A stretch of DNA of 20,469 bases from DAOPZC01 sp035353175 (GTDB taxonomy: Bacteria > Verrucomicrobiota > Kiritimatiellia > RFP12 > UBA1067), in assembly GCA_035353175.1 (NCBI GenBank), contig DAOPZC010000074.1, positions 1-20,469 of the forward strand, read 5' to 3'. This document shows positions 6,146-14,482 of the stretch, one piece after another. Made by a program: the position numbers and the translations under genes. Below the pieces are notes generated by a model, which was not told the origin of the DNA, did no database searches, and saw nothing but the letters and a program-made list of their open reading frames with translations. Positions within the stretch are counted from its first letter, which is position 1, and every line of letters begins with the position of its first letter.

Positions 6146-8590
6146 TTATTCCGCGACATAAACGCGGACGCCGTAAGGCGGGAACGTGTCGGTCAGAACG
6201 CCCTGCGCGAAGGCGATCGGCCGGGCGGGAGCCTGACGGTCCGAGACCTTTCCGGCCTTCCCGAGAACGAGGGCCGCCGTGATTTCCGCCTTCGCCGAAT
6301 TGGCGCAGAGCAGATACCGTTTCCCCATATATCGCTTTTCCAAAACGTTGAGGGAGGGATGGCCTTGGCTGTCTTTCGGGGGGCCTGCGACGACCGTCAT
6401 GTGCGGCACAGGCGCGGTTTCGGATAGCAGGACCGTCTGCAGGCCGCTGATCTCTTGGGCGACGCCACACATCGTGCGCCAAGTCTCGGCCGAGTGCGTC
6501 GCGCCGTGGTTCTGACCGTGTCCGCCGTACGTGTACCACGTGATGCCGTTTGCGCCATGGATGAGCGCGAGGAAGCTCATGGCCCGCAGTTCATCCGCGG
6601 TGGGGAAGCGCGGCCAGCCCCAGCCCTCGAAATATTGAATGATCGGCCAGACGGTCTTCACCGGGTTGCCGGCAGCCCGGATGTCGGCGCGCAGGGTTTG
6701 CATGTCGGTGATGATCTGCGGCACGTTGTCGTCGGTCCGGATGGGGTAGAGCTCCGGCAAGAATCCGTCGGTCGCGCCGACGAACGCGGAATAATTCGAC
6801 AGGGGAGGAGCCCCGACGCCGTCGGCTTGGACGGTGATGTGATCGGGGTCGATTGCGCGGATGGCTTCGGAGAGCCCCGTCAGATGCCGGGGCATGACAT
6901 GCATGGCGGTGTCATCGGCCAGATACCAGGCGAGCACGGCGGGGTGAGACCGCTCGCGCGCGACATCCTCGAGGACTTCGCGAACCCTCATGCAGTTTGC
7001 GCCTTGTCCAGAGGCGAGGAACAAGCGCAGGTTGTGGCGGGCGGCAGCGTCCATGAAATCGCGGAAATCGGCGGTGCGGCCTGATTGATACGTGTGGGCG
7101 ACGTTGAACCCGTTGGCTTTCAGTTCCGCGAAGGCGCGGTCGAAGCTGTTGCTGTTGAACTCTTTTTTCCAGACGGCGTAGATGCCGATCGGAAAAAACG
7201 GTTCCTTGCCGATGAGAACGGCGCCATCGTCCCTGAGCGTGACGGGGGGGCGCGTGTTCTGCCCGCCGATGAGCAGCGGCCAACGGGCGTCCAGGCGGTT
7301 GGCCGCCTGGTCCTCGATGGTCAGGCGGATGAGGTGCAGATTGGGCGGAATGTCAGACGGATCACGCGCTTTCCCGATGGGGGTAAGAGGTGCCGCAGGT
7401 GTGAACATGAACGCCCCGTCTTTTTTCCGGAGACGCGCGGTCTCCTCGTTGTCGTCCACCCAGAAGCGGAGCGTAGTGGCGTTGATTGAAGCCGGGTCCG
7501 ACACGCGAAAAAGGATCGGGGCACGGGCGTTGGTTGTCAGCTTGGGGGACAGGACTTCCAGCGTGGGCGGCGTGTCGTCTACGCCATTCCACGCCTCGTC
7601 CGTGAAGTCCCCGATTTGCATCCGCGTGATGACCGGGCTTTGCTTCGCGCTGTCGGACTGCAGCTTGACGCAGTAGCGCAGCCAGCGGGCCTTGTCTGGC
7701 AACGGCGGCAGGCGCTGTCCTGATATGTCGAACGCAGCGGTCGACGTGCCGTCCGGGCCGACGAAGGGTGCCCATACGCCGGGGGCGCCGCGGTCATCGG
7801 GCGCCGCTGAAATCTGGAAACTCGCCTTAGTGCCTGCCGGGCAGGTGGCATTCCACAGCAGTTTGGCCGAAGATGCCGCGCACGGGAACGGGCGCGAGAC
7901 CGCCGTGCCGACGAGCATGTGTTCACCGCGCGTCTGGGCGGTGAAGACCACGTGGCGGATGTCCAGCGGCAGGCCGGACTCAATGTTGGGCGTGTCTGCG
8001 CCGATGCGGACGAGCGCACTGACGGCGCCGTCAGGCACGGTGCCTGCGACAAGGGTGTCTTGCCACGCACCGTCCGTGCAGTTCAGCCCGAACGGCTGGG
8101 CGCCGGCCTCACGGCCGTCCGCAGCGAACCATTGGACGCACATCGAATACTTGCCTTGATGGCCGCGCGTCCGGGCGAAGACGGCATCGCCGCGCGCGGT
8201 GATGCGCAGCTCAAAGCGCGTGCCCGGCGTGACGGCGACCGCGCGGGAACAAAGGCTGAACGCGGTGTCGCACTTTTCCCCTTTGCGGCGAATGGAAAGA
8301 TATGCCGCGCCGGCTTCCTGCTGCCGCTCGAACGTCAGCGCGTTCGCGTAATTTTCAGTCACCCAGTTGCCTGAACCGTTGGGGAACGTTTCCTCCAACA
8401 GCGTTCGGCTGGCCCAGGCGAGCCGGAGTGTTCCCTTCTCGCAGGCGACGCCATTGGCAGAGAGCAGAACGGCGCCTGTGCCGGCTTGCGCCCAGACGCC
8501 GAGGGTGCTTCCCAGCAGCAGTGCGCCGAGCGCGGTTTTGTGTGCTCCCGTATTCCGGCTTTTCCGAATATGGCCTCGTTCTCCGTCCAT
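6146..8590 (-). CDS. Exported multidomain TIM-barrel protein, glycoside-hydrolase-like
   Basis: No specific family was recognised. The product is 814 residues from the chosen ATG at 8590, which has AGGAAGG about 9 bases upstream; the open frame extends 36 codons further without a better signal. Residues 1-36 look like an export signal (basic start, ALGALLLGSTLGVWAQA). About 40-335 looks like beta-sandwich modules, possibly carbohydrate-binding. About 340-440 resembles an Ig/cadherin-like domain (TPPTLEVLSPKL, then LIRLTIEDQAANRLD). About 450-735 is a TIM-barrel region starting GAVLIGKEPFFPIGIYAVWKKEF, as in GH5/GH42/GH2-type proteins, followed by a C-terminal beta domain. The strand that usually ends in the acid/base Glu reads AWYLADDT (554-561), with Asp in place of the expected DEP-type Glu. 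It is divergent from the GH31 gene and shares its promoter region, suggesting a common glycan substrate. The hydrolase call is structural inference. Confidence 0.72.
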   Translation of the reverse strand: MDGERGHIRKSRNTGAHKTALGALLLGSTLGVWAQAGTGAVLLSANGVACEKGTLRLAWASRTLLEETFPNGSGNWVTENYANALTFERQQEAGAAYLSIRRKGEKCDTAFSLCSRAVAVTPGTRFELRITARGDAVFARTRGHQGKYSMCVQWFAADGREAGAQPFGLNCTDGAWQDTLVAGTVPDGAVSALVRIGADTPNIESGLPLDIRHVVFTAQTRGEHMLVGTAVSRPFPCAASSAKLLWNATCPAGTKASFQISAAPDDRGAPGVWAPFVGPDGTSTAAFDISGQRLPPLPDKARWLRYCVKLQSDSAKQSPVITRMQIGDFTDEAWNGVDDTPPTLEVLSPKLTTNARAPILFRVSDPASINATTLRFWVDDNEETARLRKKDGAFMFTPAAPLTPIGKARDPSDIPPNLHLIRLTIEDQAANRLDARWPLLIGGQNTRPPVTLRDDGAVLIGKEPFFPIGIYAVWKKEFNSNSFDRAFAELKANGFNVAHTYQSGRTADFRDFMDAAARHNLRLFLASGQGANCMRVREVLEDVARERSHPAVLAWYLADDTAMHVMPRHLTGLSEAIRAIDPDHITVQADGVGAPPLSNYSAFVGATDGFLPELYPIRTDDNVPQIITDMQTLRADIRAAGNPVKTVWPIIQYFEGWGWPRFPTADELRAMSFLALIHGANGITWYTYGGHGQNHGATHSAETWRTMCGVAQEISGLQTVLLSETAPVPHMTVVAGPPKDSQGHPSLNVLEKRYMGKRYLLCANSAKAEITAALVLGKAGKVSDRQAPARPIAFAQGVLTDTFPPYGVRVYVAE

Positions 8591-8645
8591 CGTTGCCCCT
8601 TCCTGCGCCGTGGCGCCTGCCGCCGCCTTGCCCGAGTTCTGCTTT

Positions 8646-8674
8646 ACCGTATAGGCTGCCGGGCCGATTGTCAA
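8646..8674 (-). promoter_or_regulatory. Predicted minus-strand promoter of the TIM-barrel gene
   Basis: TTGACA (8674-8669 on the minus strand) is a consensus -35 formed by the left arm of the palindrome. Seventeen bases on lies TACGGT (8651-8646); an alternative TATACG has a 15-base spacer. The -10 is weak, so this promoter may need activation. Confidence 0.45.
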
Positions 8675-8703
8675 TGCGGTCCGCACCGCGGTGCGCATTG
8701 ACA
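8669..8703. repeat. Perfect inverted repeat between divergent glycosidase genes, candidate operator
   Basis: TGTCAATGCG (8669-8678) and CGCATTGACA (8694-8703) are perfect 10-bp arms around a 15-base centre, which itself contains the palindrome CACCGCGGTG (8684-8693). Each arm ends in TTGACA reading outward, giving a -35 hexamer for each divergent gene. A regulator bound here would sit on both promoters. No regulator gene is adjacent. Confidence 0.8.
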
Positions 8704-8726
8704 GGTATCCCTCCGAACCGTATGCT
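8698..8726 (+). promoter_or_regulatory. Predicted promoter of the GH31 gene
   Basis: TTGACA at 8698-8703 (consensus -35) and TATGCT at 8721-8726 (4 of 6 to consensus) are separated by exactly 17 bases. Transcription would start near 8733, giving a leader of about 20 bases with the ribosome site GGGGAGGA just before the start codon. Confidence 0.65.
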
Positions 8727-8753
8727 TTAACTCAAGAGGGGGGAGGACACGGA

Positions 8754-11135
8754 ATGAAGACGTTGTCGGCATGGAGGGTGGCGGTTGCTTTTTTCGCAGG
8801 GGCCGGTGCGGTGTGCGCGGCGGAATCGAATGCGGTGCCCGTATGGGCCGACACCGCGCCGCTGACGGCGCAGAATGCGGTGCTCGCGCTCGAGGACGGG
8901 ACATTCGTGCGCGTGGATGTGCTGGGCGAACGGCTGTTCCGGATCCGTCACGCAAAAACCTCGCAGTGGAGGGAGTCCGCTCTCAATCGGTACGGCATCC
9001 TGACCCAGGCGTTCCCGGCGGCCGCTTTTCGGCGTGCGGAGGCGGAGGGCCTGTATACGTTCACCACGTCGCAAGCGAAACTCTCGGTGGCTCGTAAGGG
9101 CGGCGCGGTCTCGCTGGCCTCGGCCGACGGCAAACGCCTGACGCGCCAGACGGCCGCGCCGCAGCTCACGGCTTCGAACGGCTACGAGGTGCGGTTCGGC
9201 CTTGAAAAGGACGAGCGCCTGTACGGGCTGGGTGACGTCAATCGCGACAACGTTATGCGGCGCGGCGGCGTGTACGACTTCTGGGTGCTCAATGTGACTT
9301 CGTATATTCCGGTCCCGATGATCCTGAGCCAGCGCGGCTGGGGCCTGCTGATGAACACGACGTGGCGCAACACTTTTGATGTGGGCAAGAGCGATCCCGA
9401 CGCGCTGATCTGTGCCGCGGCACAAAGCGATCTCGACTACTACCTGTTCTGCGGAGCTGGCTATCGGAGTCTGCTCGACACCTATACGGGACTGGCCGGA
9501 CGTCCGGCCCTGCTGCCGATCTGGGGCTACGCCTTCACCTACGTGTGCAACCAGAATATCGACGCGTTCAACCTGGTGAACGAGGCGCTGGAGTTCCGGC
9601 GCCAAGACATGCCCTGCGATGTGATGGGCCTCGAGCCGGGTTGGATGTCGAAATTCTACGATTTTTCGACCGGAAAGAAATGGCACCCGCAACGGTTTTA
9701 TTTTCCGTATTGGGCACCGAAGGGCGGCCACACGTTCGTCGGCGCATTGGCGCGTAAGGGCTTCAAACTCAGTCTCTGGCTCTGCTGCGACTACGACTTG
9801 GGCGTGTACGAAGAGCAGTGCGCGGCCGGGCAAAAGCCGCAGATCTCAAGCTCGAAGTCCGCTGTGCCGGACGGCGTGCCCGAGGTTTTCCACGACGAAC
9901 ATCTGACCGGTGCGAAAGACAAGGCTAGGTCAGCGGCAAAAGAGCAGAAGCAAGCACCGGAAGGGACGGAACCGTGGTTCGAACATCTGAAGTTTTTTGT
10001 AGATCAAGGGGTTTCGGCATTCAAGCTGGACGGCGCGAACCAGGTGGTCGAGCATCCGAAGCGTCAGTGGGGTAACGGCATGTCCGACGGCGAGATGCAC
10101 AACCTCTTCCCCGTGATCTATGCCAAGCAGATGTCGCGCGGGTTCGAGGGCCACACCAAGCGGCGTGCGATGGTGTACTCCGCGGGCGGATACGCGGGCG
10201 TGCAGCAGTATGTCGCTACGTGGGCGGGCGATACCGGCGGCGGCGCCAAGCCGCTGGCCTCCATGCTGAACCTCGGTTTCTCGGGCCACTCGAACCACTC
10301 CTGCGACATGGACATCAACAGCGCTGCGGGAATCCACTTCGGCTTCTTGCAGACTTGGGCGCAGCAGAACAACTGGGACTACTGGTATCAGCCCTGGCTC
10401 AATCACGACAAGCTGATTCCCGCGTTCCGCGCTTACGGGCAGTTGCGTTACAAACTCCTGCCGTACCTCTACTCCAGCGCGGCGGAAGCGGCGCAGACGG
10501 GGTATCCGGTGATGCGCGCAATGCCGCTGGTCTATGCGGATGACCCGTCGTGGGACGGCTGTCTGGGACAGTATCTGCTGGGCGATTCCCTGCTCGTCTC
10601 TGCCTATGCCAAAGAGGTCCGTGTTCCCGCCGGTCGTTGGACCGACTTCTGGACAGGGGCGAAGGTGGACGGCCCGGCGGTTCTGCCGGTCAACGTGACG
10701 GACGAGCACGGCGGCGCGCTGCTGGTCAAGGCCGGTGCGATCATCCCCACGTGGCCTCCGAAGAGCCATGTGTCCAAAGGCTGGAACGAGGAGGTCGGCC
10801 TGCTCGTTTATCCCGATGCGCCGGGCGCATTCACGCTGTACGAAGACGACGGCGTCAGCCTCGGCTACCGCACCGGGATGTCGGCCCGCACGCGTCTGAC
10901 GTGCGAACCCAAAGGCAAGGCGGTCACGTTGACGGTGGGCGGGCGCGAGGGACGCTACGACGGCATGCCCGCAACGCGCGACTTCACGGCGACGCTCACG
11001 TTGGCGGCGCGCCCGAAGTCCATCACGCTCGACGGCGTGTCGGTGACGAATTCAACCTGGAATGCTGCGGCGGGGACGCTGACGGCCGCGATTCCCGCGT
11101 GCGGCGCGAAGCCGCGCGTACTCGTTTGCGAGTGA
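8754..11135 (+). CDS. Exported glycoside hydrolase family 31 (alpha-glycosidase type)
   Basis: GH31 enzymes hydrolyse or transfer alpha-linked sugars (glucosidase, xylosidase, galactosidase and sulfoquinovosidase types) by a retaining mechanism. The 793-residue product starts at ATG 8754, with GGAGGA about 7 bases upstream and a signal peptide at residues 1-23 (VAVAFFAGAGAVCAAES). The N-terminal beta-sandwich covers about 35-245, including RLYGLGDVNRDN at 155-166. The (beta/alpha)8 domain follows from LLPIWGYAFTYVCNQN at 253-268. The predicted nucleophile is Asp426 in FKLDGAN and the acid/base Asp493 in TWAGDTGG. Beta domains follow from about 600 (PAGRWTDFWTG, FTLYEDDG). An insertion around 360-405 is rich in Lys, Ser and Glu. 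The nucleophile context LDGA differs from the common DFGE form, so the substrate cannot be named. It is paired with the divergent TIM-barrel gene, and no transporter is adjacent. Confidence 0.92.
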   Translation: MKTLSAWRVAVAFFAGAGAVCAAESNAVPVWADTAPLTAQNAVLALEDGTFVRVDVLGERLFRIRHAKTSQWRESALNRYGILTQAFPAAAFRRAEAEGLYTFTTSQAKLSVARKGGAVSLASADGKRLTRQTAAPQLTASNGYEVRFGLEKDERLYGLGDVNRDNVMRRGGVYDFWVLNVTSYIPVPMILSQRGWGLLMNTTWRNTFDVGKSDPDALICAAAQSDLDYYLFCGAGYRSLLDTYTGLAGRPALLPIWGYAFTYVCNQNIDAFNLVNEALEFRRQDMPCDVMGLEPGWMSKFYDFSTGKKWHPQRFYFPYWAPKGGHTFVGALARKGFKLSLWLCCDYDLGVYEEQCAAGQKPQISSSKSAVPDGVPEVFHDEHLTGAKDKARSAAKEQKQAPEGTEPWFEHLKFFVDQGVSAFKLDGANQVVEHPKRQWGNGMSDGEMHNLFPVIYAKQMSRGFEGHTKRRAMVYSAGGYAGVQQYVATWAGDTGGGAKPLASMLNLGFSGHSNHSCDMDINSAAGIHFGFLQTWAQQNNWDYWYQPWLNHDKLIPAFRAYGQLRYKLLPYLYSSAAEAAQTGYPVMRAMPLVYADDPSWDGCLGQYLLGDSLLVSAYAKEVRVPAGRWTDFWTGAKVDGPAVLPVNVTDEHGGALLVKAGAIIPTWPPKSHVSKGWNEEVGLLVYPDAPGAFTLYEDDGVSLGYRTGMSARTRLTCEPKGKAVTLTVGGREGRYDGMPATRDFTATLTLAARPKSITLDGVSVTNSTWNAAAGTLTAAIPACGAKPRVLVCE

Positions 11136-11155
11136 CGCCCGGGCGCAGCCATGCG

Positions 11156-11473
11156 CTAGAGCGCTCTCACGCCCAGGCTCTGGGGCGAGGGCGCGAGGGT
11201 GACGGGCGCGTAATAGGCGGCGACCTCATGCTGGGACGCGAGGGCGCGGAAGCGCGCGATGTCTGCGGAAGACGGCTCAGGCGCGTCGGCTCGCACGAAG
11301 TAGAAGGCCAGCTTGCCCGCGCCGTCCTGCGCAAAGATTTGCGGCTCGCCTTTTTCGTCCGTGTTGGCCGAAATCACCGTCTGGTCGGCGGCGGTCAACT
11401 GATCGCACATGAAAAGAACCGCTTGGGCGTGGGGGCTAATTCCGGACTCCCAGCTGAAGTGCGGCTTTCTCAT
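11156..11473 (-). CDS. Small conserved-looking protein of unknown function, last gene of the rnf operon
   Basis: I do not recognise this 105-residue product. Codon use matches the neighbours (high GC at third positions), the composition is that of a soluble alpha/beta protein, and there is no signal peptide, membrane helix or cysteine cluster. A central segment reads SANTDEKGEPQIF, then GKLAFYFVRADAPEPS and HEVAAYYAPVTLAP. The ATG at 11473 lies inside the 3' end of rnfG (38-base overlap, different frame) and has no clear ribosome site; Met22 at 11410 is an alternative start, also without one. It occupies the place where rnfE follows rnfG in other rnf operons, but it is not RnfE (no hydrophobic helices) and does not resemble RnfH. 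It ends 20 bases from the convergent GH31 gene; no hairpin terminator is visible in that gap. Confidence 0.7.
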   Translation of the reverse strand: MRKPHFSWESGISPHAQAVLFMCDQLTAADQTVISANTDEKGEPQIFAQDGAGKLAFYFVRADAPEPSSADIARFRALASQHEVAAYYAPVTLAPSPQSLGVRAL

Positions 11474-11990
11474 ACTTGGCGAAGGCGTCGCGGAGGCATT
11501 CCATGACGGCGCGGGAAGAGATTGTGGCCGCGGTGATGGCGTCGACGTCGCCGCCGTCTTTTTTCACGTGCCAGTCGGCCTTGATGGGGCGGCCCAGCAG
11601 GGGGGTGCGGAATTTTTCGGATTCCATCTTGGTGCCGAGGCCGGGGGTCTCGTTGGCGACGAGCTTCTGATAGTTCACCAGCTTGCCGTCCGCACTGAGG
11701 CCGACCATCAGGACAATGTCGCCGCCATAGCCGTTCTTGGAGCGCCCCTCCAGCGCGATGCCCGCAAACCGGTCCTCTTTCTTGGCGACGAAAAAGGTCA
11801 CGCCATCGACGACTTTCTTTTCCGGCGTGGCGACCCCCTCGGGCAGCACCTTGGCCGCCGCATTCGCGGTTCGCAATTCCAGCGCGGCCGCGATGGGGTC
11901 CTTGGTTTTGCTATAGACCGCTGCCAGCAAGGCGGAACTGACCGCGCAGATAACCGTGAGAACGAGAATGAGTTGGATCGTTTCTTTCAT
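11436..11990 (-). CDS. rnfG: Rnf electron transport complex subunit G
   Basis: RnfG is a membrane-anchored subunit carrying covalently bound FMN in the Rnf ion-translocating ferredoxin:NAD+ oxidoreductase. The product is 184 residues from the ATG at 11990, with an N-terminal transmembrane helix (LILVLTVICAVSSALLAAVY) and an FMN-binding domain. The flavinylation motif DAITAAT at 150-156 predicts phosphoester-linked FMN on Thr156. Other family features are GYGGDIVLMVGL and NETPGLGTK. A GTG four codons upstream (12002) is an alternative start, but an AGGGTG about 9 bases before the ATG fits the ATG better. The gene follows rnfD almost immediately and overlaps the small unknown gene downstream. 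Confidence 0.95.
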   Translation of the reverse strand: MKETIQLILVLTVICAVSSALLAAVYSKTKDPIAAALELRTANAAAKVLPEGVATPEKKVVDGVTFFVAKKEDRFAGIALEGRSKNGYGGDIVLMVGLSADGKLVNYQKLVANETPGLGTKMESEKFRTPLLGRPIKADWHVKKDGGDVDAITAATISSRAVMECLRDAFAKYEKAALQLGVRN

Positions 11991-12003
11991 GGATTGTTTC
12001 ACC

Positions 12004-13047
12004 CTACTTCTTCGAGCCGAAAACGCGGTTGCGGGTGGCGCGGTTAATGAGCGGCGTGAAAGCGTTCATGATCAGGATGGCGAAACTGACGCCTTCAGGG
12101 TAGGCGCCGGTTTTGACCGTGCGGATCAACATGGTGATGATGCCGCAGCCGACGCCGAAGATCAGCATGCCGCGCTTGGTGACCGGGGTGGTCACCATGT
12201 CCGTGGCCATGAAGAACGCGCCGAGAACCAGGCCGCCGGAGACCACATGCAAAAGCGGTGGAATCGAGGTGGCCGGCGAGACGAGATGCAGGACGGCGGC
12301 ATAGGCGAACACGGTCAGCAGATAGGCCGCCGGGACGTGCCAGGTGATGACCTTGCGATAGAGCAGATAGGCCGCGCCGATCAACAGGGCCAGCGCCGAG
12401 GTTTCGCCGATGCAGCCATTCATGTTGCCGAAGAAGAAGTCGGCGAGCAGGCGCGTGTCGAAAACCGGGAGCGGCTGGCCTGACTTCAGCGCTTCTTTTG
12501 CGAAGCCGAGGGGCGTCGCGGTGGTGGTGGCGTCGACGGCGGCGGTGGCTTGGGTCACCGTGTTTGTGGCCGCGTAGGAGAGCTTCTGAATCCATGGCGA
12601 CTGGCTCCATGTCGTCATCGCGCCGGTGAAGGAGATCAGCATGAAGGCGCGTCCCGCGAGCGCCGGATTGAAGGGGTTGTAGCCGAGTCCGCCGTAGACC
12701 TGTTTAGCGATGGCGATGGCGAAGACCGAGCCCGCCGCGGCCATCCAGGAGGGGAGGCCGGGCGGCAGGTTGAAGGCCAGCAGGAGGCCGGTGACCACGG
12801 CGCTGAAATCGGAAAGGGATGATTCCCGCTTCATGGTTTTGCGGCAGAGCCACTCGACCAGCAGGCAGGTCGCCACGCACACCGTGGTCAGGCGCAGGGC
12901 GTCCAGCCTGAAGAACCAGAGGGCCGCCGCGAATGCCGGCAGGAGCGCGATGACCACGTCCAGCATGATGCGCTCGACCGATTCGCCGGAGTGGGTGTGC
13001 GGCGAGGAGCTGACGATGAAGAGGTCGGAAGGGGATTCGGGTTTCAT
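12004..13047 (-). CDS. rnfD: Rnf electron transport complex subunit D
   Basis: RnfD is an integral membrane subunit with covalent FMN, related to NqrB. It has 347 residues and many hydrophobic helices (for example about 28-48, 52-67, 102-117, 216-230, 240-256, 268-284, 294-310). Conserved features include LGYNPFNPALAGRAF at 121-135, the flavinylation region TTTATPLG at 174-181 (predicted FMN on Thr178) and GNMNGCIGETSALALL at 207-222. The ATG at 13047 is preceded by a C/T-rich spacer without a Shine-Dalgarno sequence. rnfC ends 36 bases upstream and rnfG begins 13 bases downstream of the stop, so the gene is inside the operon. Confidence 0.96.
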   Translation of the reverse strand: MKPESPSDLFIVSSSPHTHSGESVERIMLDVVIALLPAFAAALWFFRLDALRLTTVCVATCLLVEWLCRKTMKRESSLSDFSAVVTGLLLAFNLPPGLPSWMAAAGSVFAIAIAKQVYGGLGYNPFNPALAGRAFMLISFTGAMTTWSQSPWIQKLSYAATNTVTQATAAVDATTTATPLGFAKEALKSGQPLPVFDTRLLADFFFGNMNGCIGETSALALLIGAAYLLYRKVITWHVPAAYLLTVFAYAAVLHLVSPATSIPPLLHVVSGGLVLGAFFMATDMVTTPVTKRGMLIFGVGCGIITMLIRTVKTGAYPEGVSFAILIMNAFTPLINRATRNRVFGSKK

Positions 13048-13083
13048 GAGGAAAGGAGGGGCGTAAGGAGGAGTTAGGAAGAG

Positions 13084-14433
13084 TTAGGGGTTGGCTTTTT
13101 TAGCGGCAGCGCGGCGGGCCATAACGACGGCTTTGCCGCGTCGCATATGATGGACGAGAGGGCGGTGGGCGGGGCAGACGAACGCGCAGGAGCCGCATTC
13201 GATGCAGTCCATCAGCGAGACTTGCTCCGCGCCTTCGATGTCGTCGGCTTCGACGCACTGGCTGATCTCCGCCGGGGTGAGGCGCATCGGGCAAGCGTCT
13301 AAACAGCGTCCGCACGAGATGCAGGCCTGCGAGGTGAAGCAGGAGACTTTCTTTGCCGACAGCAGCAGCAGTCCGGAGGAGGTCTTGCTGGTCGGGACCG
13401 CGAGGCTGCCGACCGTGAACCCCATCATCGGGCCGCCGGAGATGACCTTGGCCGCCTTGCCTTTGATGCCGCCGCATGCCGCCACGAGGTCGCCGTAGAG
13501 CGTGCCGCAGGGCACCAGCAGGTTCGCGGGCTGTTCGACCGCGTCGCCGGTGACGGAGATCACGCGGCGGACCAGCGGGCGGCCGTTGATCACGGCGTCG
13601 CAGATGGCGAAAGCGGTGCTGACGTTCTCTACCACGCACCCGACGTCCATGGGCAGGCCGCCGCGAGGAACCTCGCGCCCGGTGACGGAATAGATCTGCT
13701 GCTTTTCGGAGCCTTGTGGATAACTGGTGTGGAGCACGGTCACGGCCACATCGCCGTCGATGCCTTGGAAGGCTTTCTCCATGGCGGCGATGGCGTCCGG
13801 TTTGTTGTCCTCGATCGCGATGCGCAGCGCTTTGGCGCCGAGAATGTAACGGATGATTTCCGCGCCGGTGCGGATCTCGGCGGCGTGTTCCAGCATCATC
13901 CGGTGGTCGGAGGTCAGGTAGGGCTCGCACTCCGCGCCGTTCAGGATCACGGTGTCGATGGGTTTGTCGGCGGGCGGGGCGAGCTTGACGCGCGTGGGGA
14001 AGCCTGCGCCGCCCATGCCGACGATGCCGGCCGCGCCGATCAGGGCGACGAGGTCCTTCTTGTCGGCGCTCTGCCACGCCGGGAAGGCCGGGAGCAACTG
14101 CCACTCCTGCGCGCCGTCGGTCTCGATGACGATCGCGCCGCAGGGGCGCCCGGCGGCGGTGAGCGCCTCTTCGATGGCGGCGATTTTGCCGGAGGCGGGC
14201 GAATGGACCGGCGCGGAGATGAAGCCGTTCTGCTCGGCGATGAGCTGTCCGGCCTTGACGGCGTCGCCGACCTTGACGAGGGGCTTGGCGGGCGCGCCGA
14301 GGTGCTGCGAGAGCGGCACGGTCAGCCGGACCGGCAAAGGCAGTTCGCGGATGGGCGAGCCCGAGGACAGCTCCTTGTTGTAGGCGGGATGGATGCCGCC
14401 GCGGAAAGTGAAGGGTGAGGGGATGGTTTGCAT
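13084..14433 (-). CDS. rnfC: Rnf electron transport complex subunit C
   Basis: RnfC is the peripheral subunit that carries FMN and two [4Fe-4S] clusters and is the NAD(H) site. The product is 449 residues. The start was set to ATG 14433 because the family N-terminus follows at once (FTFRGGIHPAYNK, residues 8-20); the open frame extends about 106 codons upstream through rnfB in another frame with no family similarity. Motifs: nucleotide/FMN site GIVGMGGAGFPTRVKL at 136-151, NGAECEPYLTSD at 165-176, ISGGPMMG at 331-338, and two cluster motifs with Cys371/374/377/381 (CISCGRCLDAC) and Cys410/413/416/420 (CIECGSCAFVC). There is no Shine-Dalgarno sequence; the 49-base spacer behind rnfB is C/T-rich near the start. 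Confidence 0.96.
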   Translation of the reverse strand: MQTIPSPFTFRGGIHPAYNKELSSGSPIRELPLPVRLTVPLSQHLGAPAKPLVKVGDAVKAGQLIAEQNGFISAPVHSPASGKIAAIEEALTAAGRPCGAIVIETDGAQEWQLLPAFPAWQSADKKDLVALIGAAGIVGMGGAGFPTRVKLAPPADKPIDTVILNGAECEPYLTSDHRMMLEHAAEIRTGAEIIRYILGAKALRIAIEDNKPDAIAAMEKAFQGIDGDVAVTVLHTSYPQGSEKQQIYSVTGREVPRGGLPMDVGCVVENVSTAFAICDAVINGRPLVRRVISVTGDAVEQPANLLVPCGTLYGDLVAACGGIKGKAAKVISGGPMMGFTVGSLAVPTSKTSSGLLLLSAKKVSCFTSQACISCGRCLDACPMRLTPAEISQCVEADDIEGAEQVSLMDCIECGSCAFVCPAHRPLVHHMRRGKAVVMARRAAAKKANP

Positions 14434-14482
14434 GAAAGGCAGAGTTGGGGGGTTGGAGATTAAGTGGCCCGGCGATTTCTCG

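Noticed and set aside
11136..11155. Bidirectional terminator between GH31 and the small rnf-linked gene
   Set aside because: Only the loop-less palindrome CGCCCGGGCG is present; there is no usable stem-loop or T-tract.
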